Origin: Peribacillus sp. FSL P2-0133
GTDB taxonomy: Bacteria; Bacillota; Bacilli; Bacillales; DSM-1321
Direction of reading: 5' to 3'
Assembly: GCF_037975445.1 (NCBI RefSeq)
Contig: NZ_CP150254.1
Span: 866,001 to 930,000 of the forward strand
Length of the DNA stretch: 64,000 nt
Below the pieces are notes generated by a model. The model was not told where the DNA came from, ran no database searches, and saw only the letters and a program-made list of their open reading frames with translations. A program made the position numbers and the translations under genes. Shown here in pieces: positions 37,311-44,610 of the stretch; the stretch's first letter is position 1, and each line of letters begins with the position of its first letter.

Positions 37311-38140
37311 CCTTCTTCCTCCCGTTAACATGAATGTTCTTCTTTTTTAGGCCAAATAGGTTATCGTAATAACCAACAGGTGATCAAATTTTTCAATCTA
37401 TTTATGAGAAATCAATCTTTTAAACTTCTAGTAAGGATTTTTAAAGGTATTTTAACAGTGTAGCTATCATCAGTTTATTACGAACGTGAGGAACAAATGA
37501 TGATAGTTTTTTCGTACAAGAGGTAGCGCGCACATTTTAATGTTATCTGTACTAAGAAAATCATGAGTATTTAAAGTATTCTAGGAAGATAATTGAGTGA
37601 AAAGTTACTTTCAATATTGAGGGAGGATAGTTAAAGAGTGCTGTTTGCTCTTTGTTCAACAATTGAACCATTTTATTGAATAAGATTTGCATAAATATCC
37701 CCTTACGCAGCCATTTAGGTGCGCTTGAGATGCGTAAACGTTGATTTATCAATGGTGTATAAACGAGGGTGTTTTGTAAACCTCACATGAATAACGTATA
37801 CAAGGTATTTTTCTTTCATATGGCATGATAAAATGGTGTAAAAGGTAAATGTTGGTTTGGTTAGGTATGTTTTTGCAGCTATAAATACCATTTCTATCAT
37901 TCTTTTCTTTTTGCTACTGTTATTTTTCATTTCTCTTGGTTTATTTATACGATCAAGAGTAACAAACCAAACTAATAAACAGAACTCTAATACAAATTAA
38001 ATAAAAGTTAGATAAAATGAATGAATTATGGAAAAACAACAGAAGAATTAGAACTTACGATAATGTGAATTATGTTAAACTAGGATATTCTATAAAGAAC
38101 AATGAATATATTACAGATGATAAAGGAAGTCGAATACAGG
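37311..38140. other. 830-bp intergenic region
   Basis: Mostly A/T-rich. It holds one possible small membrane-peptide frame (37857-38000, listed separately) and no clear terminator. Leftward frames of 63 and 71 codons around 37561-37930 have no ribosome sites and overlap that peptide, so I do not call them. The promoter of the regulator gene at 38141 should lie at about 38060-38100. Confidence 0.45.
37857..38000 (+). CDS. possible 47-residue single-helix membrane peptide
   Basis: A TTG-started frame: LVRYVFAAINTISIILFFLL, a further hydrophobic stretch ending SLGLFIRS, and a polar tail rich in N, T and Q. The shape (one helix, then LFIR and a charged tail) recalls DUF4083-type Bacillus peptides. 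The ribosome site (AAAAGG, 11 bases away) is weak, so it may be a remnant. Confidence 0.3.
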   Translation: MVRYVFAAINTISIILFFLLLLFFISLGLFIRSRVTNQTNKQNSNTN

Positions 38141-39439
38141 ATGTATAAAATCGGACTGGTCGGTCTAAAAGCTTCTATAGAACAGATATTAGACTTGGCA
38201 GAAGAATATAAACATGAGTTGGAATTCATCTCTTTTCCCTATGTAAATACCGAAGAGGTAGAGGAAATTGTAAAGGAACATGATTCTAACGTACATGCAT
38301 GGCTTTTTTCTGGTCCACTTCCCTATGAAATCGCCAACAAAACACTAGGCACAGATAAAATAATGGTCCATGTTCCAGCCACGGAATCAGGTTTTTATAA
38401 ATCCTTTTTAGAGATGATCTACGAACAAGGGAAAATCATTGAGCATCTAAGTATTGATACTATGTCCTCAAATAATATTAGCGAAGAAGCTTTGTCACAG
38501 TTGAATATAAAAACCAAAAAGATTTATACGAAAGTGTTTGAGACAGATGTTGATACGGATGAATTGGTACATTTTCACTTGGATTTATGGAATACGGGAA
38601 AGACAGAAGGAGCTTTTTCCTGTTTTCCATCCGTGTGTGAAGCTTTAAGGGAATATGGCATTCCAGCCTATCGTATGTCGATGAGTAAGATGGAAGTGCG
38701 GCAAACGCTTCGAATTCTTTCTGAGAAAGTAAAGACATCCTACTTTAAGGGTACACAAATCGGAGTTGAAATCATTGAAGTCGAATATTTTAACAAAGTG
38801 GCAGAGGAAATGAAAACTCCATATCATTTACAGTACTTGGAGCTTCGCCTAAAAGAAATGTTGATTCAGCTTGGAGAAAAAATAAATGGTTCCTTTTCAG
38901 AGAAAGGGAATGGAAGGTACATGATTTTTAGTTCTCGCGGCGCAATTGAACGAGAAATATTTACGCTCGAAGATACTATTCAAAAATTGGCCTTTGAAGC
39001 AGATACACCCGTTACCGTTGGAATTGGCTTCGGTGAGACTGCCTATTCAGCGGAAATCAATGCTTTTCGGGCTATTCAACACTCGAAAGAGATGAAAAAG
39101 CGTGAAATTGTAATTATTCAAGATGATGGCAAAATTATCGAATCACCAGGCAAAAAGAAAGAATTGCAATATGATACCCGTTCCCACAATAAACCTCTTA
39201 TAGAAAAGTTGAAAAACGGAAATATCAGTGTTAAAACGTATAAGAAAATATCGGCTCTCGTTCAAAGAATGGGCTGGAGTGAATTTACTACAAAGGATTT
39301 AGCGACACATCTTGAAATGACAGAGCGCAATGTACGGCGAATTGTTGCAGATATGTGCGAAGTTGATTTGGCACAATGCATTGGGGAAGAGGCTAACGCC
39401 ACTCGTGGAAGGCCGAGTAAAATTTATCGATTATTATAA
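38141..39439 (+). CDS. paralogue of the regulator at 31059 (sensor, cyclase-like core, winged helix)
   Basis: 432 residues from ATG 38141, chosen because MYKIGLVG aligns with the start of the paralogue; the 38102 ATG has no ribosome site. Same three-part layout: sensor with WLFSGPLPYEIA, cyclase-like core with GNGRYMIFSSRGAIEREI and VTVGIGFGETAYSAEIN, winged helix FTTKDLATHLEMTERNVRRI and basic tail GRPSKIYRL. The two proteins agree almost residue for residue in the core, so they share a fold and probably a mechanism. It lies upstream of an M20 amidohydrolase/DUF3311/symporter operon in the same orientation and likely controls it through the palindrome at 39836. Confidence 0.75.
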   Translation: MYKIGLVGLKASIEQILDLAEEYKHELEFISFPYVNTEEVEEIVKEHDSNVHAWLFSGPLPYEIANKTLGTDKIMVHVPATESGFYKSFLEMIYEQGKIIEHLSIDTMSSNNISEEALSQLNIKTKKIYTKVFETDVDTDELVHFHLDLWNTGKTEGAFSCFPSVCEALREYGIPAYRMSMSKMEVRQTLRILSEKVKTSYFKGTQIGVEIIEVEYFNKVAEEMKTPYHLQYLELRLKEMLIQLGEKINGSFSEKGNGRYMIFSSRGAIEREIFTLEDTIQKLAFEADTPVTVGIGFGETAYSAEINAFRAIQHSKEMKKREIVIIQDDGKIIESPGKKKELQYDTRSHNKPLIEKLKNGNISVKTYKKISALVQRMGWSEFTTKDLATHLEMTERNVRRIVADMCEVDLAQCIGEEANATRGRPSKIYRLL

Positions 39440-39470
39440 AATACAGGCACCAATATTTGGGGTGCTTTAG

Positions 39471-39686
39471 ACTGTAGACAAACTCGATGAAAATTGAGTT
39501 TGTCTACAGTTTTTTTTGAGGGTTCGTGAAAATGCGAACGTTGATTGGAACGTAGGGAACTCGCTTTCCGCGGGCGGTCCGTCCTCGGCGCCTTCGCGCC
39601 TGTGTGTTCTCCTATGGACACGCTTTTCTATGCAGGAGTCAAGCACCTTCCGTTTTCAATCAACTTTTTTAACAGTTAGATAGAAC
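39471..39686. repeat. ~210-bp structured intergenic repeat, copy B
   Basis: It opens with a perfect terminator hairpin, ACTGTAGACAAACTC/GAGTTTGTCTACAGT plus eight Ts (39471-39518), which also ends the regulator mRNA. The GC-rich core shares CTCGCTTTCCGCGGGCGGTCC with copy A. GTTGATTGGAACG (39539) and CGTTTTCAATCAAC (39653-39666) are near-complementary ends. Same order and orientation as the copy at 25854; the core has diverged (TATGCAGGAG versus CCGCAGGAG). Confidence 0.77.
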
Positions 39687-39835
39687 CTACAAACTGAGGG
39701 ACCCATAATTGGGGTGCCTTTCTGCTTTATGCTGTGTTTCAAATTTTTGTAAAACTTGGCAACTAAATGAGGTTTGGGAACGGTTTAGAATTTTCAAAAA
39801 ATATTGAAATAAAGACCGAGGGAGATTATACTCTA

Positions 39836-39857
39836 TTTAAGGAATTTTTTCCTTAAA
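39836..39857. promoter_or_regulatory. palindromic operator upstream of the M20/symporter operon
   Basis: TTTAAGGAA-TTTT-TTCCTTAAA is a perfect 9-bp inverted repeat ending 51 bp before the first gene. It shares the outer TTTAA/TTAAA with the operator at 30748 but differs inside, as would be expected if two paralogous regulators had diverged in specificity. Confidence 0.5.
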
Positions 39858-39908
39858 CTATCCTAAATTAAGGGCTGTTATGTAAATTGAATGAAAAAGG
39901 GGTTGTAG

Positions 39909-41099
39909 TTGGTGTCTCAAACGATAATGATTCATGATTTGATCGAGGCTGTTAAAGATGAAGTGGTTACTTGGAGAAGATATTTACATAAGTATCCGGA
40001 GCTTTCTTTTCAGGAGGAAAAAACAGCACAATTTGTTTATGAAAAGCTGCAAACTTTTGGTGAATTGGAAATTTCACGTCCGACAAAGACGAGTATTATG
40101 GCTCGTTTGATCGGTCAGCAGCCTGGGAAGGTTATTGCACTGCGGGCAGATATGGATGCGCTTCCAATTGAAGAAGAGAATGATTTTGACTTTGTGTCAC
40201 AGAATTCAGGAGTTATGCATGCTTGCGGACATGATGGGCATACGGCGATGCTGCTTGGCACAGCAAAAATTCTTACAAAGTTAAAGGATCAAATTAAAGG
40301 GGAGGTGCGCTTTTTATTTCAACATGCTGAGGAACTGCCACCCGGTGGGGCTCAAGAAATGGTGAGAGCCGGTGTGCTGGATGGGGTGGATATGATTATT
40401 GGCGCCCATCTCTTGTCGACTCTTCCTTTAGGGAAAATTGGTTTGGGTTACGGTCCGGTGATGGCTGGAGCTGATACTTTTAACATTACCGTGGTCGGTA
40501 AAGGGGGGCACGCCTCGCAGCCTGAACTTACCGTCGATCCCATAGCGATTGGAACTCAGGTTGTATCGAATCTCCAGCACATTGTTTCGAGGTATCGAGA
40601 TGCCCAGGAAGCCCTTGTGATTTCAGTGACCCAGTTCCATGCGGGAAGTGCGATTAATGTCATTCCAAGTAAGGTAAGCATTGGTGGATCAGTTCGAAGC
40701 TTCAATCCGGAACTGAGGGAAAACGTTCCAACCTTTATCGAACGCATAGTAAAAGGGATTACGGAAGCACATGGAGCTACTTATGAATTCGATTATCAGT
40801 TTGGTTATGCCCCTACCATTAATGATGAAGAAGTTACCCGATTGATGGACGAAACGATCTGTGGAGTATTTGGTGAAGGAAGCCGGGAGATTTTAAAGCC
40901 AATTATGGGAAGTGAAGACTTCTCTGCTTTTCAAAAAGTAGTTCCGGGATCTTATATTGTAATAGGAGCTCGTAATGAAGAAAAAGGGATTATTTATCCT
41001 CACCATCATCCCAAATTCACAGTCGATGAACAGGCTTTACAATATGGGGTGAAGTTATTTGTTCATGGGACTTTGAAAATGTTAAATCTAACATACTAG
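39909..41099 (+). CDS. M20 amidohydrolase (N-acyl-amino-acid/hippurate hydrolase type)
   Basis: 396 residues. Metal and catalytic motifs: VMHACGHDGHTAMLLG, FQHAEELPPGG, the dimer-domain His in GKGGHASQPE, and YPHHHPKF at the end. It cleaves an acyl group from an amino acid in the cytoplasm. The start is non-ATG: TTG 39909 or GTG 39912 behind AAAAAGGGG. The DUF3311 gene follows after 12 bp, then the symporter, so the substrate is probably imported by that pair. It is distinct from the AbgA-like enzyme at 27661 (no AbgA insertion). Confidence 0.85.
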   Translation: MVSQTIMIHDLIEAVKDEVVTWRRYLHKYPELSFQEEKTAQFVYEKLQTFGELEISRPTKTSIMARLIGQQPGKVIALRADMDALPIEEENDFDFVSQNSGVMHACGHDGHTAMLLGTAKILTKLKDQIKGEVRFLFQHAEELPPGGAQEMVRAGVLDGVDMIIGAHLLSTLPLGKIGLGYGPVMAGADTFNITVVGKGGHASQPELTVDPIAIGTQVVSNLQHIVSRYRDAQEALVISVTQFHAGSAINVIPSKVSIGGSVRSFNPELRENVPTFIERIVKGITEAHGATYEFDYQFGYAPTINDEEVTRLMDETICGVFGEGSREILKPIMGSEDFSAFQKVVPGSYIVIGARNEEKGIIYPHHHPKFTVDEQALQYGVKLFVHGTLKMLNLTY

Positions 41100-41111
41100 G
41101 GGGTTAAGAGT

Positions 41112-41312
41112 TTGAAAAAAATATATTGGCTCGGAATTGTCCCGTTTCTTGGCTTTATTGTAGGCGCTTTGTTTACAAATAAAGTAACTCCCTATGTTCT
41201 GGGAATGCCATTTTTTCATTTTTGGATTGTACTCTGGTCTGTGCTCACCACAGGTATAATGGGGATTATTTATCTACTGGATCCAGCTAATCAGAAGGGA
41301 GATTCAAGATGA
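41112..41312 (+). CDS. DUF3311 small membrane protein, symporter partner
   Basis: 66 residues with two hydrophobic segments and the motif PYVLGMPFFHFWIVLWSVL. Translation starts at TTG 41112 behind TAGGGGG, the same start type as the paralogue at 8367, and the gene overlaps the symporter by 4 bp. The conserved overlap suggests equimolar synthesis of a small subunit with the transporter. Confidence 0.82.
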   Translation: MKKIYWLGIVPFLGFIVGALFTNKVTPYVLGMPFFHFWIVLWSVLTTGIMGIIYLLDPANQKGDSR

Positions 41313-42832
41313 ATATTGCCGTTTTTTTTATCCTGTTTTTTTTCGTCATTTCTGTTTTGATCGGTATCCAAGCTAAAAAAGGGAAAGAAATGAACTTGGA
41401 ACAATGGTCGGTTGGAGGACGCGGGATGGGAGCCCTATTGATTTTCCTCTTGTCCGCAGGTGAAATGTATACTACCTTTACCTTTTTGGGTGCAAGTGGT
41501 TCGGCTTATGGGGAAGGAGGCTCCATATTTAGCATCGTGACATATGGCTGTCTGGCTACAGTGATCTCCTATTGGACATTTCCTGCTATCTGGAAGTATG
41601 CAAAGAAACACCAATTAGTTTCCCAATCAGATTTTTTTGTGAAAAAATATCAAAGTCCTTATCTAGGTGTGCTTGTTGCTGTAATAGGTGTTATAGCTTG
41701 TACTTGCTACTTAGTCCTGCAATTGAAGGGGTTAGGATATATCGTTTCAGCAACATCATATGGGGCAATCTCTTCTACAGCAGCCATTTGGGTCGGAGCA
41801 ATTGGCGTTACCATTTTTGTAATGGTTTCCGGTATTCACGGTTCTGCCAGGACAGCTATTTTGAAGGATATTCTGATTCTTGGCATTGTCGTATTTTTAG
41901 GAGTTTATTTCCCACTTCATTATTATGGCGGGCTCCAACCTATGTTTGAGGCCATTGAACAGGCAAAGCCGAACTATACCATACTTCCAAATCAGGGAAT
42001 GAGCGTTTCGTGGTATATATCCACTGTTGTATTAAGCTCTATTGGATTTTATATGTGGCCGCACGGGTTTTCACCTATTTATGCTGCATCTAGCGAAAAA
42101 GCCTTACGGAAAAATGCCATCCTAATGCCAATGTATCAATTGATTTTATTGTTTGCCTTTTTTGTCGGGTTTGCAGCGATCTTACAGATGCCTGGATTAA
42201 AAGGCGGCGACGCCGATCTTATCTTGCTGCAGCTTTCTAAACAGGATTTTGATCCATGGTTTGTGGGCTTAATCGGTGGTACAGGCGTGTTAGCCGCTCT
42301 AGTCCCAAGTTCCATGCTGTTAATGTCAATATCAACATTGCTTGCAAAAAATGTATATAGCGTATTCACTCCATCAGCAACGGAAAATCAAATAGCAAAA
42401 CTGGTAAAATACTTGGTTCCCATTATTTCTCTCGTAGGGATTTACTTGACCTTTAAAGGTGGAAACACCCTCTTTAGTCTCGCATTAATCGCCTATAATT
42501 TCATCACACAACTTGCTCCTGCCTTTTTCGCAAGTTTGATGAGAAAGAATTTTGTAACCAAACATGGAGCATTTGCCGGGATAATAACAGGAGGAGTGCT
42601 AGTCTCTATTATGGAACTGGGGAACATAAAAATCAGTCAACTATTTCCTTATCTTCCTCAAGCAATTAAAGACTTGAATGTAGGAATTATTGCCCTATTT
42701 ATCAATATTGTAGTCTTGGTGGCGGTAAGCCTTATGACAAAAAACATTAATTATACTCATCATGGTACCGATAGTTTGGAGACGACAACGGAAGGGCACA
42801 AGGTTCAGATACAAAAAGAATCAAATAGCTAA
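41309..42832 (+). CDS. sodium:solute symporter (SSS family)
   Basis: 507 residues, about 13 helices. WSVGGRGMGALLIFLLSAGE and SGIHGSARTAILKDILILGI match the paralogue at 8552 nearly block for block. The C-terminus adds a ~30-residue hydrophilic tail. Third gene of the M20 operon, so the likely substrate is the acylated amino acid or a related carboxylate cleaved by the first gene. A terminator follows at 42954. Confidence 0.87.
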   Translation: MNIAVFFILFFFVISVLIGIQAKKGKEMNLEQWSVGGRGMGALLIFLLSAGEMYTTFTFLGASGSAYGEGGSIFSIVTYGCLATVISYWTFPAIWKYAKKHQLVSQSDFFVKKYQSPYLGVLVAVIGVIACTCYLVLQLKGLGYIVSATSYGAISSTAAIWVGAIGVTIFVMVSGIHGSARTAILKDILILGIVVFLGVYFPLHYYGGLQPMFEAIEQAKPNYTILPNQGMSVSWYISTVVLSSIGFYMWPHGFSPIYAASSEKALRKNAILMPMYQLILLFAFFVGFAAILQMPGLKGGDADLILLQLSKQDFDPWFVGLIGGTGVLAALVPSSMLLMSISTLLAKNVYSVFTPSATENQIAKLVKYLVPIISLVGIYLTFKGGNTLFSLALIAYNFITQLAPAFFASLMRKNFVTKHGAFAGIITGGVLVSIMELGNIKISQLFPYLPQAIKDLNVGIIALFINIVVLVAVSLMTKNINYTHHGTDSLETTTEGHKVQIQKESNS

Positions 42833-42953
42833 TTTATTTTCACTTCCGATATGATAATGAACGAATGACCTCTTTTCTGGGGAAAGTTTTGTAGGACTCT
42901 ATTTACAGTCGGGATAACGTCGATAATGAATTGGACTTTTTGGCTACAAAAGG

Positions 42954-42985
42954 AACAAACCGGTCTGATTATGGCCGGTTTGTTT
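42954..42985. terminator. terminator between convergent genes
   Basis: AACAAACCGG and CCGGTTTGTT form a perfect 10-bp stem around an 11-nt loop, with T-rich sequence after it. It can serve the symporter and the leftward small spore gene. Confidence 0.75.
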
Positions 42986-42990
42986 CATTA

Positions 42991-43119
42991 TTACTCTGTT
43001 TTGGAACTTTGATCTTTATTTCTTTTATTTCCTTTACTGTTGTCCCCACTAACAGGAGCTTGCCCGTGTAATTGCGGTGAATTTTGATTACGGCTGCCTT
43101 TATTGAATTTTTTTGTCAT
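42991..43119 (-). CDS. 42-residue hydrophilic peptide, small acid-soluble spore protein-like
   Basis: The frame MTKKFNKGSRNQNSPQLHGQ continues APVSGDNSKGNKRNKDQSSK and ends TE. It has an excellent ribosome site (AAAGGAGATG). It is very hydrophilic, rich in N, K, S and G, without aromatic residues beyond one Phe, and resembles the minor Bacillus spore proteins such as SspP (N-SP...H-GQ-P-SG...K-NR-K). The family match is loose; a forespore promoter upstream would support it. Confidence 0.55.
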   Translation of the reverse strand: MTKKFNKGSRNQNSPQLHGQAPVSGDNSKGNKRNKDQSSKTE

Positions 43120-43309
43120 GTCTCACATCTCCTTTCTTTTTTCAAATACAGTTTGTCCCTTTTTGGTGAACTTATGTTTTCACTTGAAAAGAACATCTAA
43201 TTCAAGTGATATTCAAACCATTGTTTCAAAGATAAAAACCGAAAATTGCCTTTCAGGATATAGGCATGTGATAAAAATATTTTGACGTACAACAAGAAAA
43301 AAACATGAA

Positions 43310-43358
43310 CCTTGAGATGCAGTGAGGAAACGAACTTCTTCCACACTGCATCTCAAGG
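43310..43358. other. long perfect hairpin of unknown role
   Basis: CCTTGAGATGCAGTG pairs over 15 bp with its exact complement at 43344-43358, and the loop can extend the stem through GGAA/TTCC. There is no T-run directly after it in either direction, so it is not a simple terminator. No adjacent gene explains it. Confidence 0.5.
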
Positions 43359-43473
43359 CCAGTAAGTGATAGCTCATCAGTAAGGATGATAAAAAATTAT
43401 CATTACCCGTTGAAAAAAAGGGGCTGAGCTGCATTTGAAGTCAGGTTGGTTAGAATAGAGTCACAGAAGGCTG

Positions 43474-43661
43474 AGTCAAATTCTTAAAACGCTGTCAGAC
43501 CTCCATGCTATCGATCTGGAACGAGCAAAGGGAATTATCATTTCGCCCTTGAGGGATCTTACACAGACAAAGCGTTTAAAAAAGCTGTTTTGACTATTGA
43601 AAGTTCTGATTATGGAGATAATCGTTTGGGAATGTTGAAACTAGAGGATCTTTTATCATAA
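43474..43661 (+). pseudogene. unidentified coding remnant
   Basis: Two overlapping frames read like protein: RILKTLSDLHAIDLERAKG, then after a shift KGNYHFALEGSYTDKAFKKA followed by VLTIESSDYGDNRLGMLKLE and a stop at 43659. No start or ribosome site. I do not recognise the parent gene with confidence. Confidence 0.4.
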
Positions 43662-44263
43662 GTTCATTCAAGAGGTTTAAATTACATAAATCGCTACTTT
43701 ATTTTTAATATACTTGCAGTAGTAGATTGTAGCTCTGAAAAAAAGAATAGTATATACAGATAAATGATTTCAAGGATACATGTGGTGTTTTTTTTAAAAG
43801 CATGTATAAGCATCTTCATAGAGATCTTTCCTTTCATATTGTAATTTCATCAATTATACTAATGATTTTATACAAAATCTTCCTCTTTGTTAGATTACCT
43901 ACCATTGTTTTTCTGAAAGTAAGATTTTGTTGAAAAAGAGTCGTTCACCAATTCCAAACTGGTGAATATCGTCAGGAGGGCCATTTTAAGTGGATAATAT
44001 TTCCGAAAATTACCTCGATAGAATATATTTTACCTGCTATTTTTGGAATGACAAAAACTGATTTTAGTATGTACTTTATATGAAGGGCCAGTCGAATATT
44101 TGCTCCACAGGTACTAGCACTTGTACATTAATTCGACATGAGGGAGCTTTTGGTTGCTGCTTTTTTCTTCCTTAATAAGCGCCTTTTTATTTTTCTTGCT
44201 CTTTCAAAAAAGATTATTAGCATATGATTTAAAAGTGGGACAGAGTATCTCGGTGAAAATATA

Positions 44264-44300
44264 AAAAACAAAAGGCAGATTGATTCTGCCTTTTGTTTTT
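44264..44300. terminator. Rho-independent terminator
   Basis: AAAAACAAAAGGCAGA pairs with TCTGCCTTTTGTTTTT around TTGAT, giving a long perfect stem with A and T runs, functional in both directions. Confidence 0.8.
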
Positions 44301-44418
44301 AGTTTTAAGAATTCCCCTGTTGGTCTTTCTAAACTATATTGATCACTCCTATTCATGATTTAAAAAGTATTTGGGGAAACCAAAAAACCTGAGCCTATAC
44401 ACTATAACCAGCTTTCGT

Positions 44419-44610
44419 TCAGCGGCCACAAATTTCAATTTCTTTAGCTTTGGGTGATTTAATTAAATACCAAAATTCTTTACTGCTAAAAGTACTTTTG
44501 TTAATTTCATAGATGTTAACATTTTTGACTTCTTCTATATCAACGCCTATGGGATCATTATGAATGCCAACAACCCAATCACCTGAACCCGGGGGAGACA
44601 CAATTCTCAA
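44419..44610 (-). pseudogene. 4'-phosphopantetheinyl transferase (Sfp-like) fragment
   Basis: 63 codons, GDWVVGIHNDPIGVDIEEVK and STFSSKEFWYL, correspond to the central part of an Sfp-type transferase, including the Mg2+-binding G-V/I-D-I-E motif. The N-terminal third and the W-x-x-K-E-x-x-x-K region after it are missing, so the protein cannot be active. It overlaps the end of the lipoprotein gene by 4 bp. Confidence 0.7.

Larger units (their letters stand above)
43120..44263. other. long intergenic region with hairpin and decayed sequence
   Basis: Besides the hairpin at 43310 and the remnant at 43474, both listed, the region is A/T-rich. It has a TTTCATATTG-rich stretch around 43840-43950 without a coding signal, and I find no complete gene or promoter I can defend. 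Confidence 0.4.

Noticed and set aside
37561..37930. Leftward 63- and 71-codon frames
   Set aside because: No ribosome sites, irregular composition, and they overlap a hydrophobic rightward frame; most likely chance.
26218..39686. The repeat-flanked segment as a composite transposon or genomic island
   Set aside because: No transposase or integrase inside, repeats are diverged, and no target duplication is visible; recorded only as a question.
43474..43661. Naming the remnant as a prephenate dehydratase ACT domain
   Set aside because: The K-G-N-Y-H-F segment vaguely recalls that domain, but the rest does not align by eye; left unnamed.
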